Source: Porticoccus sp002341315 (GTDB lineage Bacteria > Pseudomonadota > Gammaproteobacteria > Pseudomonadales > Porticoccaceae). From it: a stretch of DNA of 64,000 nucleotides. Positions 53,346 through 62,561 of the stretch are shown here, one piece after another. Made by a program: the position numbers and the translations under genes. Position 1 is the first letter of the stretch, and every line of letters starts with the position of its first letter. The stretch lies in assembly GCF_047634355.1 (NCBI RefSeq), contig NZ_JBLIAL010000007.1; one strand, given 5' to 3'. The notes beneath the pieces are model-generated. The model did no database searches, had not been told where the DNA came from, and worked only from the letters and a program-made list of their open reading frames with translations.

Positions 53346-55229
53346 ATGCAGGACGAACGGTTTTTCTATTATTCCGCCACCGCACAGCTGGTGATCGACC
53401 CGATTGAGGACCGGGTCCTGTTCGTCAACCAGGAGGCCTGCCGACTCCTACACAGGGATGTCATTGAGATTCAGTCCGGCCGGGCCAGTCAGCTATTCGC
53501 ACCCTACCTGCCGGCGCTGATCCTGTTCACCCAGGAACTGATCGAAAAGGGGCGGGGCTGGTGTGACCACCTGCTGGTGCAATCGGCCATCGGGGAAGTC
53601 CGCCTGGAGGTCAATGGCCGCTGCTCTGATTCCAGCGGCCAACCTCAACTCTTCCTCGGTTTGCAAAGGGCCGATGACCTGGAACTGTTGCGTGAACGCT
53701 CCAGTGCCGAGCGACACTATCTGTCGGGTATCGGCCACTGGAACAGGGTGTCCCAGGTGTTCCAGGAGTTTGAGCGGGAAAACCAGCTGCTGCTGGATGC
53801 AGCCGGTGACGGCATCTACGGGGTGGAGGCCAATGGGATAACCACGTTCGTCAACCCCGCGGCGGAGCGGATTCTCGGCTACCGGGCGGAGGAACTGGCC
53901 GGCAGGAATATGCACAACATGGTGCACCACTCCCACGCGGATCACTCACATTTCAATATGCAGGAGTGCCCCATTTTCGAAGCGTTCCGGGACGGCACGG
54001 TTCACCGGGTGGAGGACGACACATTCTGGACCAAATCCGGCAAACCCATCGACGTGGAATACACCAGCACACCGGTCAGGGACAACGGCTTCATTGTCGG
54101 CGCAGTGGTGATCTTTCGCGATATATCCCAGAAAAAAACCGACCGAAAACGGCTCCTGGAAGCACTGGCAGAAGTGGAGAAACTGAAAAACCAGCTGGAA
54201 CTGGAAAATGCCTATTTGCAGGAAGAAATCAACTCTGAATTCAATCATCACCAGATCATCGGTAAAAGTGGTGCCGTGCAGCATATTCTGCAAAAAATTG
54301 AACTGGTTGCGCCGACAGACTCTACTGTGCTCATCAGTGGTGAATCCGGCACCGGCAAAGAACTGATTGCCAGAGCGATCCACGAAATGAGCCACCGCTC
54401 CAATCGCTCACTGATCCGGGTCAACTGTGCAGCCATTCCGGCGGACCTGTTCGAAAGCGAATTTTTCGGACACACCCGGGGCGCTTTCACCGGCGCCACC
54501 AACGATCGACCCGGTCGGTTTGAGCTGGCTAACGGCGGCACACTTTTCCTCGACGAGGTCGGTGAAATCCCCCTGCACCTCCAGGGCAAGCTGCTGCGGG
54601 TTTTACAGGAGCAGCAGTTTGAGCGCGTGGGCGAGTCGAAAACCCGCCGTGTGGACGTTCGCATCATCACTGCCACCAACCGCAATCTCAAGGAACAGGT
54701 ACAGCGGGGCCAGTTTCGTGAAGACCTTTATTTCCGACTCAATGTTTTCCCGATTGAATCGGTACCACTGCGCGAGAGGAGAGAGGATATCCCACTCCTG
54801 ACCCAACATTTTTTGAAAAAAAGCTGCACCAGAACCAACAAGCAGGGCCTGAAAATTTCACTCAGTGAGCTGGAAAAACTGAAGGATTATCACTGGCCGG
54901 GAAATATCCGCGAACTGGAAAACGTAATTGAACGCCAGGTCATACTTGCCCAGGGACCGACACTGAGATTCAGCGATCTGTTGACCAGAGATCAACAAAA
55001 CGTTGCCCGGGTTGGCGAGGAACCGGACAGCAGTGTGCTGACGGCTTCCGACCTTAAACAACAGGAACGCCGCAATCTGCTGATGGCACTGGAAAAATGC
55101 CATGGCAAGGTGTTTGGCCATGACGGGGCGGCCCAGCTATTGGGCATCAAACCCACCACACTGGCATCGAGGATCAAGAAATATCAAATTGACACCAGGC
55201 TTTTTAAACAGGCTTCCACCAAACATTAA
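53346..55229 (+). CDS. Sigma-54-dependent transcription activator (PAS-AAA+-Fis)
   Basis: 627 residues. An N-terminal sensory part of about 150 residues is followed by a PAS domain (about 150-265) with MQECPIFEAFRDGTVHR, then a short coiled coil (LLEALAEVEKLKNQLELENA). The AAA+ domain has Walker A GESGTGKELIARAI, the sigma-54 contact loop GAFTGA and Walker B GGTLFLDEVGEI. A Fis-type helix-turn-helix ends it (AAQLLGIKPTTLASRIKKY). It is divergent from the cyanate operon with palindromic sites between, so that operon is its likely target. The inducer is unknown. Confidence 0.92.
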   Translation: MQDERFFYYSATAQLVIDPIEDRVLFVNQEACRLLHRDVIEIQSGRASQLFAPYLPALILFTQELIEKGRGWCDHLLVQSAIGEVRLEVNGRCSDSSGQPQLFLGLQRADDLELLRERSSAERHYLSGIGHWNRVSQVFQEFERENQLLLDAAGDGIYGVEANGITTFVNPAAERILGYRAEELAGRNMHNMVHHSHADHSHFNMQECPIFEAFRDGTVHRVEDDTFWTKSGKPIDVEYTSTPVRDNGFIVGAVVIFRDISQKKTDRKRLLEALAEVEKLKNQLELENAYLQEEINSEFNHHQIIGKSGAVQHILQKIELVAPTDSTVLISGESGTGKELIARAIHEMSHRSNRSLIRVNCAAIPADLFESEFFGHTRGAFTGATNDRPGRFELANGGTLFLDEVGEIPLHLQGKLLRVLQEQQFERVGESKTRRVDVRIITATNRNLKEQVQRGQFREDLYFRLNVFPIESVPLRERREDIPLLTQHFLKKSCTRTNKQGLKISLSELEKLKDYHWPGNIRELENVIERQVILAQGPTLRFSDLLTRDQQNVARVGEEPDSSVLTASDLKQQERRNLLMALEKCHGKVFGHDGAAQLLGIKPTTLASRIKKYQIDTRLFKQASTKH

Positions 55230-55457
55230 CACCGATTTAACAGGCCTCGACCCACAGAGTCCAGACCGTTAAAACTCCTTTTCCGGGAACCTCCCCTGCA
55301 TTGTGTACTGACGGGTTATACGAAAACACGGCCCGGAGATTCTTACCCCACCGGCGCTAAAGAAATATGCCCTGCACTCGCTTGAACAGCACAGCAAAAT
55401 CAATAACCATAGGAACGCCTGATATACACAAGCAGGGCAATGAGAGAAGGAACCACA

Positions 55458-56636
55458 ATGAATAATCGATTGAAAGAAGCGGCGGACAGCGTATTGACGA
55501 ATACGGTCGCAGAGTCCGGTGGGGCACCGGGCGTTGTAGCCATGGTCACGGACAAGGGGGCCAATGTCTATGAAGGGACTGCCGGGGTGAGAGAAATGGG
55601 CAAAACAGAGCCCATTGCCACCGATTCCGTGTTCGCCATTTTTTCCTGCACCAAGGCCCTGACCGGCACTGCCTTGATGCAGCTGGTCGAAGAAGGTCTG
55701 GTAGCTCTGGATGATCCCGCCAGTGACTATGTACCCGACATTGCAGAGATTCAGGTACTCGACGGTTTTGACAGCAACGGCCAGCCAAAGCTGAGGGCAC
55801 CGAAATCAGATATCACGATCAATCAACTGATGCTGCATACCGCCGGTTTTGGTTACGAGTTCTTCAGCCACGATGACCTGGCATTCCGCACCGCAAGGGA
55901 AACAGCTTCGGTGGTATCCAGCACTTATGACGGCATCAAATCCGTACTGCTGCACGACCCGGGAGAACGCTGGATGTATGGCGTCAACCTCGATTGGGTG
56001 GGCAAGATTGTCGAAGCAGTGCGAGGCAAACGCCTGGGCGAGGTCATGCAGGAACGCATCTTTAACCCACTGGGCATGACAGACAGCGCCTTCACCCTGA
56101 CCCCCGCCATGCGATCACGACTGGCCAGCCTGCACACCCGCGCCGAAGATGGCCAGCTGGCACCCTGGGATCTGGTTCTCCCGCAACCGCCGGAAATGGA
56201 TATGGGAGGGCACGGGTTGTACGGCACCGTACCGGATTACATGAAATTTATCCGGATGATACTGAATGATGGCGAGGGGCCAGATGGCCGTGTACTGAAC
56301 AAAGAAACCGTAGAAAAGATGTCCAGAAATGGGCTGGCGGGTTTACAGAGTGGCGGCTGGACAACCTCGATGCCGGCGCTTTCCAACAGTGGCGAGTTCT
56401 TTCCGGGGCTGAAAAAATCCTGGGGTTATACCTTCCAGATCAACGATGAACCAACGCCCTCTGGCCGGCCCGCCGGGCAGATAATGTGGGCGGGACTGGC
56501 GAATCTGTTCTACTGGATTGATCGTCAGAACGGGATCGGGGGCATGTGGGCCTCACAAATATTACCGTTTAAGGATATCTCTTCCTACCCCGGTTTTGTT
56601 GACTTCGAATCGTCTGTTTACCGTTACCTGAAATAA
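55458..56636 (+). CDS. Beta-lactamase-fold serine hydrolase (EstB type)
   Basis: 392 residues from the ATG at 55458, with GAAGGAA upstream. The SxxK motif is FSCTKALTG (Ser about residue 63), and YxN appears as MYGVNLDWVG. The third motif, normally KTG or HTG, reads MWAGLANLFY, so it is an esterase or peptidase-like member rather than a true beta-lactamase. No signal peptide is seen, so it acts in the cytoplasm. The 228 bp before it hold nothing recognised. Confidence 0.87.
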   Translation: MNNRLKEAADSVLTNTVAESGGAPGVVAMVTDKGANVYEGTAGVREMGKTEPIATDSVFAIFSCTKALTGTALMQLVEEGLVALDDPASDYVPDIAEIQVLDGFDSNGQPKLRAPKSDITINQLMLHTAGFGYEFFSHDDLAFRTARETASVVSSTYDGIKSVLLHDPGERWMYGVNLDWVGKIVEAVRGKRLGEVMQERIFNPLGMTDSAFTLTPAMRSRLASLHTRAEDGQLAPWDLVLPQPPEMDMGGHGLYGTVPDYMKFIRMILNDGEGPDGRVLNKETVEKMSRNGLAGLQSGGWTTSMPALSNSGEFFPGLKKSWGYTFQINDEPTPSGRPAGQIMWAGLANLFYWIDRQNGIGGMWASQILPFKDISSYPGFVDFESSVYRYLK

Positions 56637-56669
56637 AAAAAACCGCACCCGAGGATCTCGGGTGCGGTT
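56635..56669 (-). terminator. Terminator between the hydrolase and rhlE genes
   Basis: A perfect 13-bp stem, AACCGCACCCGAG with CTCGGGTGCGGTT, has an A-run on its left. Read on the - strand this gives a T-tract, so it ends the rhlE transcript. It may also stop + strand reading. Confidence 0.85.
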
Positions 56670-56685
56670 CTGTTGACCTGCTTGT

Positions 56686-58041
56686 CTAGCGTGAGGCAGC
56701 GCGTCTCGGTCGCGGCGCGCCCTGGGCCGGTTTTGCCCCAGCCGATCTGCGACGATCACCTGTGGCGTTACCACCATTGCGATTGCCAGTGCTGCGGGCA
56801 TGCTGGGGTTTGCTGCCCGGTCGACGGGCGCCTGCTGAAGCGCCGGGACGACCACCACCGCCACTGCGGCGTCCATTCTGGATAGGCTCCGGACGAATGG
56901 AGAGATCCGGTTCAAAACCTTTGATATTCCCTCTGGGAACCTCGCGTTTAAGCACTCGCTCAATATCGCGCAGCAACTTGTGCTCGTCCACACAGACCAG
57001 TGAAACGGCCTCGCCCTCATTGCCAGCGCGACCAGTACGACCGATACGATGCACATAATCCTCCGGCACATTGGGTAATTCGAAATTCACCACATGCGGC
57101 AACTGATCAATATCCAGTCCTCGGGCAGCAATATCCGTCGCCACCAGCACCCGCACCGAGCCCTTTTTGAAATCCGCCAGGGCTTTCGTCCGGGCACCCT
57201 GACTTTTGTTGCCGTGAATCGCTGCCGCCCGCAGACCATCTTCAGTCAACTGATCAGCGAGCCGATTGGCACCGTGTTTGGTTCGGGTGAAGACCAGCAC
57301 CTGCTGCCAGTTGCCGTCACCAATCAGATAAGACAGCAGCTCGCGTTTGCGACCCTTGTCCACCAGATGAACGGTCTGGGCCACCTGTTCAGACGCCGTA
57401 TTGCGGCGAGCCACCTCGATCAGCACGGGCGCATTGAGCAAACCGTCAGCCAGGCGTTTAATCTCGTCGGAAAAAGTAGCGGAAAACAACAGATTCTGAC
57501 GCTGCTTGGGTAACAGGGCCAGAACCTTGCGGATATCATGGATAAAGCCCATGTCCAGCATGCGATCCGCTTCGTCCAGCACCAGGATTTCCACCTGTGA
57601 CAGATCGAGGGTGCGCTGATTCACGTGATCCAGTAACCGGCCCGGGGTGGCAATCAGAATATCCACACCCCTGCGCAACATTGAAATCTGTGGATTGATA
57701 TTGACGCCACCAAAAATCACACCGGATTTCAGTGGCAGATGCTTGCCGTAGGTGACAACGCTCTCCGCCACCTGCGCAGCCAGCTCCCGGGTGGGGGTTA
57801 ACACCAAAGCGCGAACAGGGCGACGGTTATTATCGGTGGGCTTTTTACCGCTGAGGCGCTGCAACAGCGGCAATGTAAAGCCGGCCGTTTTGCCGGTGCC
57901 GGTTTGAGCGCCCGCCAGGACATCGAGACCCTGGAGAATAATAGGGATGGCTTTCGCCTGAATGGGGGTGGGGTTGCTGTAGCCCTGATCAGACACAGCA
58001 CGAAGCAATTCGGCCGAAAGGCCGAGGTCATTAAATGACAT
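56686..58041 (-). CDS. rhlE: DEAD-box RNA helicase RhlE
   Basis: 451 residues. Motifs are GAQTGTGKT (I), TPTRELA (Ia), DEAD (VLDEADRMLDMGF, II), SATF (III) and HRIGRTGRAG (VI). The Q motif lies in YSNPTPIQ. The last 75 residues are basic and Gly/Arg-rich (RRSGGGGRPGASAGARR), as in RhlE. It unwinds RNA and is often important in the cold. GGAGTT precedes the ATG at 58041. Confidence 0.95.
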   Translation of the reverse strand: MSFNDLGLSAELLRAVSDQGYSNPTPIQAKAIPIILQGLDVLAGAQTGTGKTAGFTLPLLQRLSGKKPTDNNRRPVRALVLTPTRELAAQVAESVVTYGKHLPLKSGVIFGGVNINPQISMLRRGVDILIATPGRLLDHVNQRTLDLSQVEILVLDEADRMLDMGFIHDIRKVLALLPKQRQNLLFSATFSDEIKRLADGLLNAPVLIEVARRNTASEQVAQTVHLVDKGRKRELLSYLIGDGNWQQVLVFTRTKHGANRLADQLTEDGLRAAAIHGNKSQGARTKALADFKKGSVRVLVATDIAARGLDIDQLPHVVNFELPNVPEDYVHRIGRTGRAGNEGEAVSLVCVDEHKLLRDIERVLKREVPRGNIKGFEPDLSIRPEPIQNGRRSGGGGRPGASAGARRPGSKPQHARSTGNRNGGNATGDRRRSAGAKPAQGAPRPRRAASR

Positions 58042-58238
58042 ATAGATTTTAACTCCGGAACCGGCCTAGCCATGCATAGAGCACAGTAACGGTCTTAGGC
58101 TGGCAACAATTAATTAAGGGGGGTGTCAGGGAAAAACCGAAAGGAAAGTACCGAGGACACAACAGGTACCGACCGATGGATACCATGCGGGGGGCACTAT
58201 AACAGCACCCCCCTGACAAGTCGAACAACTTATTTTAA

Positions 58239-58263
58239 ATAACCGCCCTTATAGCGCGGTTAT
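58239..58263 (-). terminator. Possible terminator of the AsmA-like gene
   Basis: ATAACCGC and GCGGTTAT form an 8-bp stem followed on the - strand by TTTAAAAT. It lies 28 bp past the end of the gene. Confidence 0.4.
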
Positions 58264-58291
58264 CTGCTTTCCAGGACAGGCCGTCAGTGGC

Positions 58292-59035
58292 TCAGTTTTT
58301 GTCCAGCAGGCCCTTGAAGCCACCCAGTTTGTCCTCTACCTGTTTCTTGATCTGATCACCCGCTTCTTTAAGTACGCCGGAATTGGCTGCCGCATTGGCG
58401 GCATTTTTATTGATCGCCACCATCACCTGGCTAACGACTTCCGCAGCGGTGGCACCATTGGATCTTTCACCAATGCCGGTCAGCTGTATGTCCGGCAAGG
58501 TCAACTCAATGGGTTTTATGTCCAACAACTGGTTCACATAGCGCATTTTTGCACCGGTTATCTTCAGATCGCGGACAATGAGCTTTTTGGTCGCACCTTC
58601 ACCTGAATCATCAGCAGAGGAGGTCGAATCACTTCCACCAGCAGCATTGCTGACATTTTTCTGTAGTTGACTGAGGTTAGTACCGCCCTTCCCCGACTCG
58701 TAAGTAATTTCAGGGGCCACAATACGGATGCTGTTGATCACAATAGTATCGGTGGTGATGGACCCCGGTTCGATAGAGAGAAATATTTCCCCCAGAGAAA
58801 ATGCATCAGCGCTGCTGAAGCCGGCGGGATTGCCCACCACCAGCCCCTGCAGGCTTCCCTCACCGGTTTTCAGGGAAAGGTCGACATCTGCCAGCGTGAC
58901 ATCGGACTGGGTCAGCCTGGGGCCGACAGTTTCAACCGCCATTTTGATACCGCGATCAAGATTCAGCACCCCGATCACCAATAAAACGATCAGTACTACC
59001 ACCAGACCAGCTACAATCTTCAACAGAGTTTTCAT
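58292..59035 (-). CDS. AsmA-like (DUF748-type) inner-membrane-anchored protein
   Basis: 247 residues. One N-terminal membrane anchor (about 5-25, KIVAGLVVVLIVLLVIGVL) is followed by a periplasmic, strand-rich domain (GPRLTQSDVTLADVDLSLKTG, then GEGSLQGLVVGNPAGF). A low-complexity Ser/Gly segment (NAAGGSDSTSSADDSGEG) joins it to a helical C-terminal part. This is the AsmA/Mdm31-like pattern, proposed to support lipid transport between membranes; here it is short. AAAGGA precedes the ATG. It is divergent from cysZ. Confidence 0.75.
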   Translation of the reverse strand: MKTLLKIVAGLVVVLIVLLVIGVLNLDRGIKMAVETVGPRLTQSDVTLADVDLSLKTGEGSLQGLVVGNPAGFSSADAFSLGEIFLSIEPGSITTDTIVINSIRIVAPEITYESGKGGTNLSQLQKNVSNAAGGSDSTSSADDSGEGATKKLIVRDLKITGAKMRYVNQLLDIKPIELTLPDIQLTGIGERSNGATAAEVVSQVMVAINKNAANAAANSGVLKEAGDQIKKQVEDKLGGFKGLLDKN

Positions 59036-59147
59036 TATTTTTTTCCTTTGACCAGGGACCCACTCGCGTCTTTTAAAAATAAACGTGCTCGGTTTAAATT
59101 AAAAGTGTACAGCAATCTGATCGAATGCCAAAAATCCGGAAAACCCT

Positions 59148-59942
59148 ATGGCAAAAGCTCCCAGAATCGGCCCGACTTATCTGCTTCAGGGCATGAGACT
59201 ACTCCACCACCCACAACTGCGCTGGCTGGTGTTATGGCCACTGTTGATCAATGCTTTTCTGTTTGTCGGTCTCACCTGGCTGGCAATTGAACAGTTCGGG
59301 CAATTATTGACCTGGCTAACCAGTAAAATTCCAGCCTGGCTGGAATTTATTACCTGGATCTTCTGGATACTGTTCGGTGGGTTCCTGTTGCTGGTATACG
59401 GCTACACGTTTGCCATTCTCGGGAATCTGCTGGCCTCACCATTTTACGGGCCACTGTCAGAACGGGCGGAACAGGTACTCACCGGCCATATCCAGTCAAC
59501 ACCAACCTCAATGAAGCAGTTACTGGCAATGGCAGGCAGTGCCATGAAGCGGGAATTGTTCAAAATGGGGTATTTTCTGCCGAGAATTATCGGCATCTTT
59601 GTGCTGACACTGACGTTGTCATTTATCCCGGTACTGAATCTGGTGGGGCCGGCAATTGCTTTTCTGTGGGGGGGCTGGTCGCTGGCGTTGCAATACCTGG
59701 ACTACCCGGCAGATAACCATGGACAATCTTTTTACAAGCTGCGCAGGGCGCTGAAGAAACAGCGTCTGCAGTCACTGAGCTTTGGTGGCACGGTGCTGAT
59801 TGCCACCACCGTGCCGCTGTTGAATCTTTTTATCATGCCCGCCTCGGTGATCGGAGCCACTAGCTTCTGGCTGGACCACCAGGCCAGCGACCCGCAACGG
59901 CTGGGGCACATCGATAAAAACGGCTCAATCTTGACCGAGTAA
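59148..59942 (+). CDS. cysZ: Sulfate transporter CysZ
   Basis: 264 residues with four to six membrane segments. ALQYLDYPADNHG and FFGPLSERAE-like LASPFYGPLSERAEQVL are CysZ/EI24 signatures. CysZ brings sulfate into the cell for cysteine synthesis. The ATG at 59148 has no strong ribosome site. Its end overlaps the convergent rhlB gene by 18 bp. Confidence 0.9.
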   Translation: MAKAPRIGPTYLLQGMRLLHHPQLRWLVLWPLLINAFLFVGLTWLAIEQFGQLLTWLTSKIPAWLEFITWIFWILFGGFLLLVYGYTFAILGNLLASPFYGPLSERAEQVLTGHIQSTPTSMKQLLAMAGSAMKRELFKMGYFLPRIIGIFVLTLTLSFIPVLNLVGPAIAFLWGGWSLALQYLDYPADNHGQSFYKLRRALKKQRLQSLSFGGTVLIATTVPLLNLFIMPASVIGATSFWLDHQASDPQRLGHIDKNGSILTE

Positions 59943-61232
59943 TTCGGGGCCCGGCTGTTCACAGTGCAGCTCTCTACCCAGCAACTTCTGGATAGGTTCC
60001 AGCAAAAAGGCATCGTCCTCACAGGCAAAGCTGATGGAGGTTCCGAATTTTCCGGCGCGGCCTGTACGGCCAATCCGGTGCACATAATCCTCAGGTTCTT
60101 CCGGCAGAGTGAAATTGATGACGTGGCTGACACCGTCGATGTGGATACCGCGGCCCGCCACATCCGTGGCAACCAGCACCTTGAGCTCACCGGACTTGAA
60201 GTCATCCAGGGTTTTTACCCGCTTTCCCTGAGGGACATCGCCCGACAACAGGCCGACACTGAAGCCTTTCGCTCTCAATTTTTCCTGTAACCGCCGGCAC
60301 TGGTCACGGCGGTTGGCAAAGACGATCACACTTTCCACCGCTTCCTGCTGCATGATGCCGTCCAGTAAGCGGAATTTTTCTTTTGCCGAAACAATAAAAA
60401 CTTTCTGATCAACACTGTCCGTCGCCACATTGTCCGGCTCAATCTCGATACTCACCGGACTCACTGTCCACTGCTCGGCGAGATTCAGCACCTCCGGGGT
60501 AAAAGTGGCAGAGAAGAACAGCGTCTGCCGGTTTTCACGGGGAGGCGTAAGCCTGACGATACGGCGCACCTGGGGAATAAAGCCCATATCCAGCATGCGG
60601 TCAGCTTCATCGAGCACCAGAACTTCCACCCTGTCCAGATAGACATCACGGCTGCCTGCAAAGTCCAGCAGGCGTCCCGGCGTAGCCACAAGGATGTCGC
60701 AAACATTCTCAAGTAAATGGCGCTTTTGCTTGTCGTAATCCATACCGCCCACCAGGGTATGCACATGCAGGTCCGTGTACTTGCAGAGGTCCTTGGCATC
60801 CTGCGCGATCTGCATGACCAGCTCGCGGGTGGGGGCGATGATCAGCGAACGGGCCTCGCCGGCAAAACGCTCATCATCAATGGTGTGATTCAGCAGTTCG
60901 GTAATAATTGTCACCAGAAAAGCCGCCGTTTTACCGGTACCGGTCTGGGCTTTACCCACGACATCGTGGGCCCTGAGGGTAAACGGCAACGATCGGGCCT
61001 GAATGGGTGAACAGTATTGAAAACCCAGATCAGCAATGCCATGCATCAGAGATTCCGGTAAATCCAGATCGTGAAAGCGCAGCTTGCCCTCTTCCTCGGG
61101 CACCTGAAAGTCCGACAGTGTCCATGCGTTATCCCTGGCCCTGGTGGGAGCCTTACCACCGCGGCGGCGGCTGCGACGGGCAGGTCGTTTGGGATGGGTC
61201 TCAGGAGTTTGGGAAGTGGTTTGTTCAGTCAT
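59925..61232 (-). CDS. rhlB: DEAD-box RNA helicase RhlB
   Basis: 435 residues from the ATG at 61232. An Arg/Lys-rich tail (RPARRSRRRGGKAPTRARD) starts the protein. Helicase motifs are GKAQTGTGKT, PTRELV, DEAD (VLDEADRMLDMGF), SATF and HRIGRTGRAGKFG, with the Q motif in YCSPIQ. The order and N-terminal basic tail fit RhlB of Pseudomonas-like bacteria, the RNase E degradosome helicase. The final 18 bp overlap the end of cysZ on the opposite strand. Confidence 0.88.
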   Translation of the reverse strand: MTEQTTSQTPETHPKRPARRSRRRGGKAPTRARDNAWTLSDFQVPEEEGKLRFHDLDLPESLMHGIADLGFQYCSPIQARSLPFTLRAHDVVGKAQTGTGKTAAFLVTIITELLNHTIDDERFAGEARSLIIAPTRELVMQIAQDAKDLCKYTDLHVHTLVGGMDYDKQKRHLLENVCDILVATPGRLLDFAGSRDVYLDRVEVLVLDEADRMLDMGFIPQVRRIVRLTPPRENRQTLFFSATFTPEVLNLAEQWTVSPVSIEIEPDNVATDSVDQKVFIVSAKEKFRLLDGIMQQEAVESVIVFANRRDQCRRLQEKLRAKGFSVGLLSGDVPQGKRVKTLDDFKSGELKVLVATDVAGRGIHIDGVSHVINFTLPEEPEDYVHRIGRTGRAGKFGTSISFACEDDAFLLEPIQKLLGRELHCEQPGPELLGQD

Positions 61233-61383
61233 AATATGCCAACAGGAAGAATGTCCGGATAACCCGGTCTTTAAAAGGCGGGGATTATAGCACGGGATAA
61301 AATACCTGCATTCAGCACCACCGAAAACAGTGATTGCCGCCATTTCGCCGCACCTGTTTGTCAGGCAACAGCAACAGGGACTC

Positions 61384-62478
61384 TTATTCCAACAACTTTA
61401 CCGGCACCCGCCTAGGTCCCCAATGGCCTGGCTCCGCTTCAAATACACCCGGTAACGGGAAATTGCAGACGTGACAGCGACCCTCCGCCGTTATGCCCCA
61501 AAAACCCAATTGGTACCAGTCTCTCTCAATTACGACCTCATGACAGTTTGGGCAGAATGTACTGCCACCTGCAGGATCGTGGACATTACCGGTGTAGGCA
61601 AAGTGAATGCCATTGGTCAGTGCAATCTGTCGTGCACGGGTTAGGGTTTCCGGCGGGGTGGCCGGCGTATCCCGCATTTTCCAGTCAGGGTGAAACGCCG
61701 TGAAGTGCATCGGCACATCCGGTCCCAGCTCACTGACTACCCAACGGGTCATGGCGTCAAGCTCCTCATCGGAATCGTTTTCCCCGGGAATCAACAAAGT
61801 AGTCAGCTCCAGCCAGACATCGGTTTCGTGGGCAACATACCGAAGCGTCTCAAGAATATTCTGCAACTCCCCTCCACATATTTTCCGATAAAAGACATCA
61901 GTAAAGCCTTTCAAATCGATGTTGGCGGCATCCATATACTGAAAAAACTCGCGGCGCGGTGCATCCTGAATATAGCCGGCACTGACAGCCACCGTTTTTA
62001 ACCCCAACTCCCGACAGGCTTTGGCGACATCCACGGCATACTCCAGAAAAATAACCGGGTCGTTGTAAGTAAAGGCAACGCCACGGCAACCCAGCTCCAG
62101 GGCGGTTTCCGCCAGTTTCACCGGCATCGCCGAATCCGCCAGCGTATCCATCTCGCGGGATTTACTCATATCCCAGTTCTGGCAGAATTTGCAGGCGAGA
62201 TTGCAACCTGCAGTACCAAAGGACAGCACCGAACTGCCAGGTAAAAAATGGTTGAGCGGTTTTTTTTCGATAGGGTCCACGCAAAAGCCGCTCGAGCGAC
62301 CATAACTATAGAGAACAACTTCATCGCCTTCCCGACCCCGTACATAACAAAGCCCTCGCTGCCCTTCGTGCAACCTGCATTCACGCGGGCAAACATCACA
62401 TTGCAACCGCCCATCCGCAAGCACATGCCAATAATGGGTGGGATGATTAGCGGCTGGGAGCTGGTTGTTTGTCACCAT
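61384..62478 (-). CDS. amrS: AmmeMemoRadiSam system radical SAM enzyme
   Basis: 364 residues from the ATG at 62478. The 4Fe-4S site is CNLACKFC (Cx3Cx2C). An N-terminal CDVCPRECRLHEGQRGLC and a C-terminal FCPNCHEVVIERD with CHVCNFP hold extra Cys, suggesting auxiliary clusters or a zinc site. FTYNDPVIFLEYAVDVAKAC is typical of the family. The partner AmrB and AmrA genes stand head to head with it, so all three belong to the AmmeMemoRadiSam set. The reaction is not known. Confidence 0.93.
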   Translation of the reverse strand: MVTNNQLPAANHPTHYWHVLADGRLQCDVCPRECRLHEGQRGLCYVRGREGDEVVLYSYGRSSGFCVDPIEKKPLNHFLPGSSVLSFGTAGCNLACKFCQNWDMSKSREMDTLADSAMPVKLAETALELGCRGVAFTYNDPVIFLEYAVDVAKACRELGLKTVAVSAGYIQDAPRREFFQYMDAANIDLKGFTDVFYRKICGGELQNILETLRYVAHETDVWLELTTLLIPGENDSDEELDAMTRWVVSELGPDVPMHFTAFHPDWKMRDTPATPPETLTRARQIALTNGIHFAYTGNVHDPAGGSTFCPNCHEVVIERDWYQLGFWGITAEGRCHVCNFPLPGVFEAEPGHWGPRRVPVKLLE

Positions 62479-62561
62479 GGATAAGAGCAACCTCTTTACT
62501 ATCAAGGCAATAACAAAAACACACTATAGTTATAGAACAAACACAGACGTTGAGAGATATC

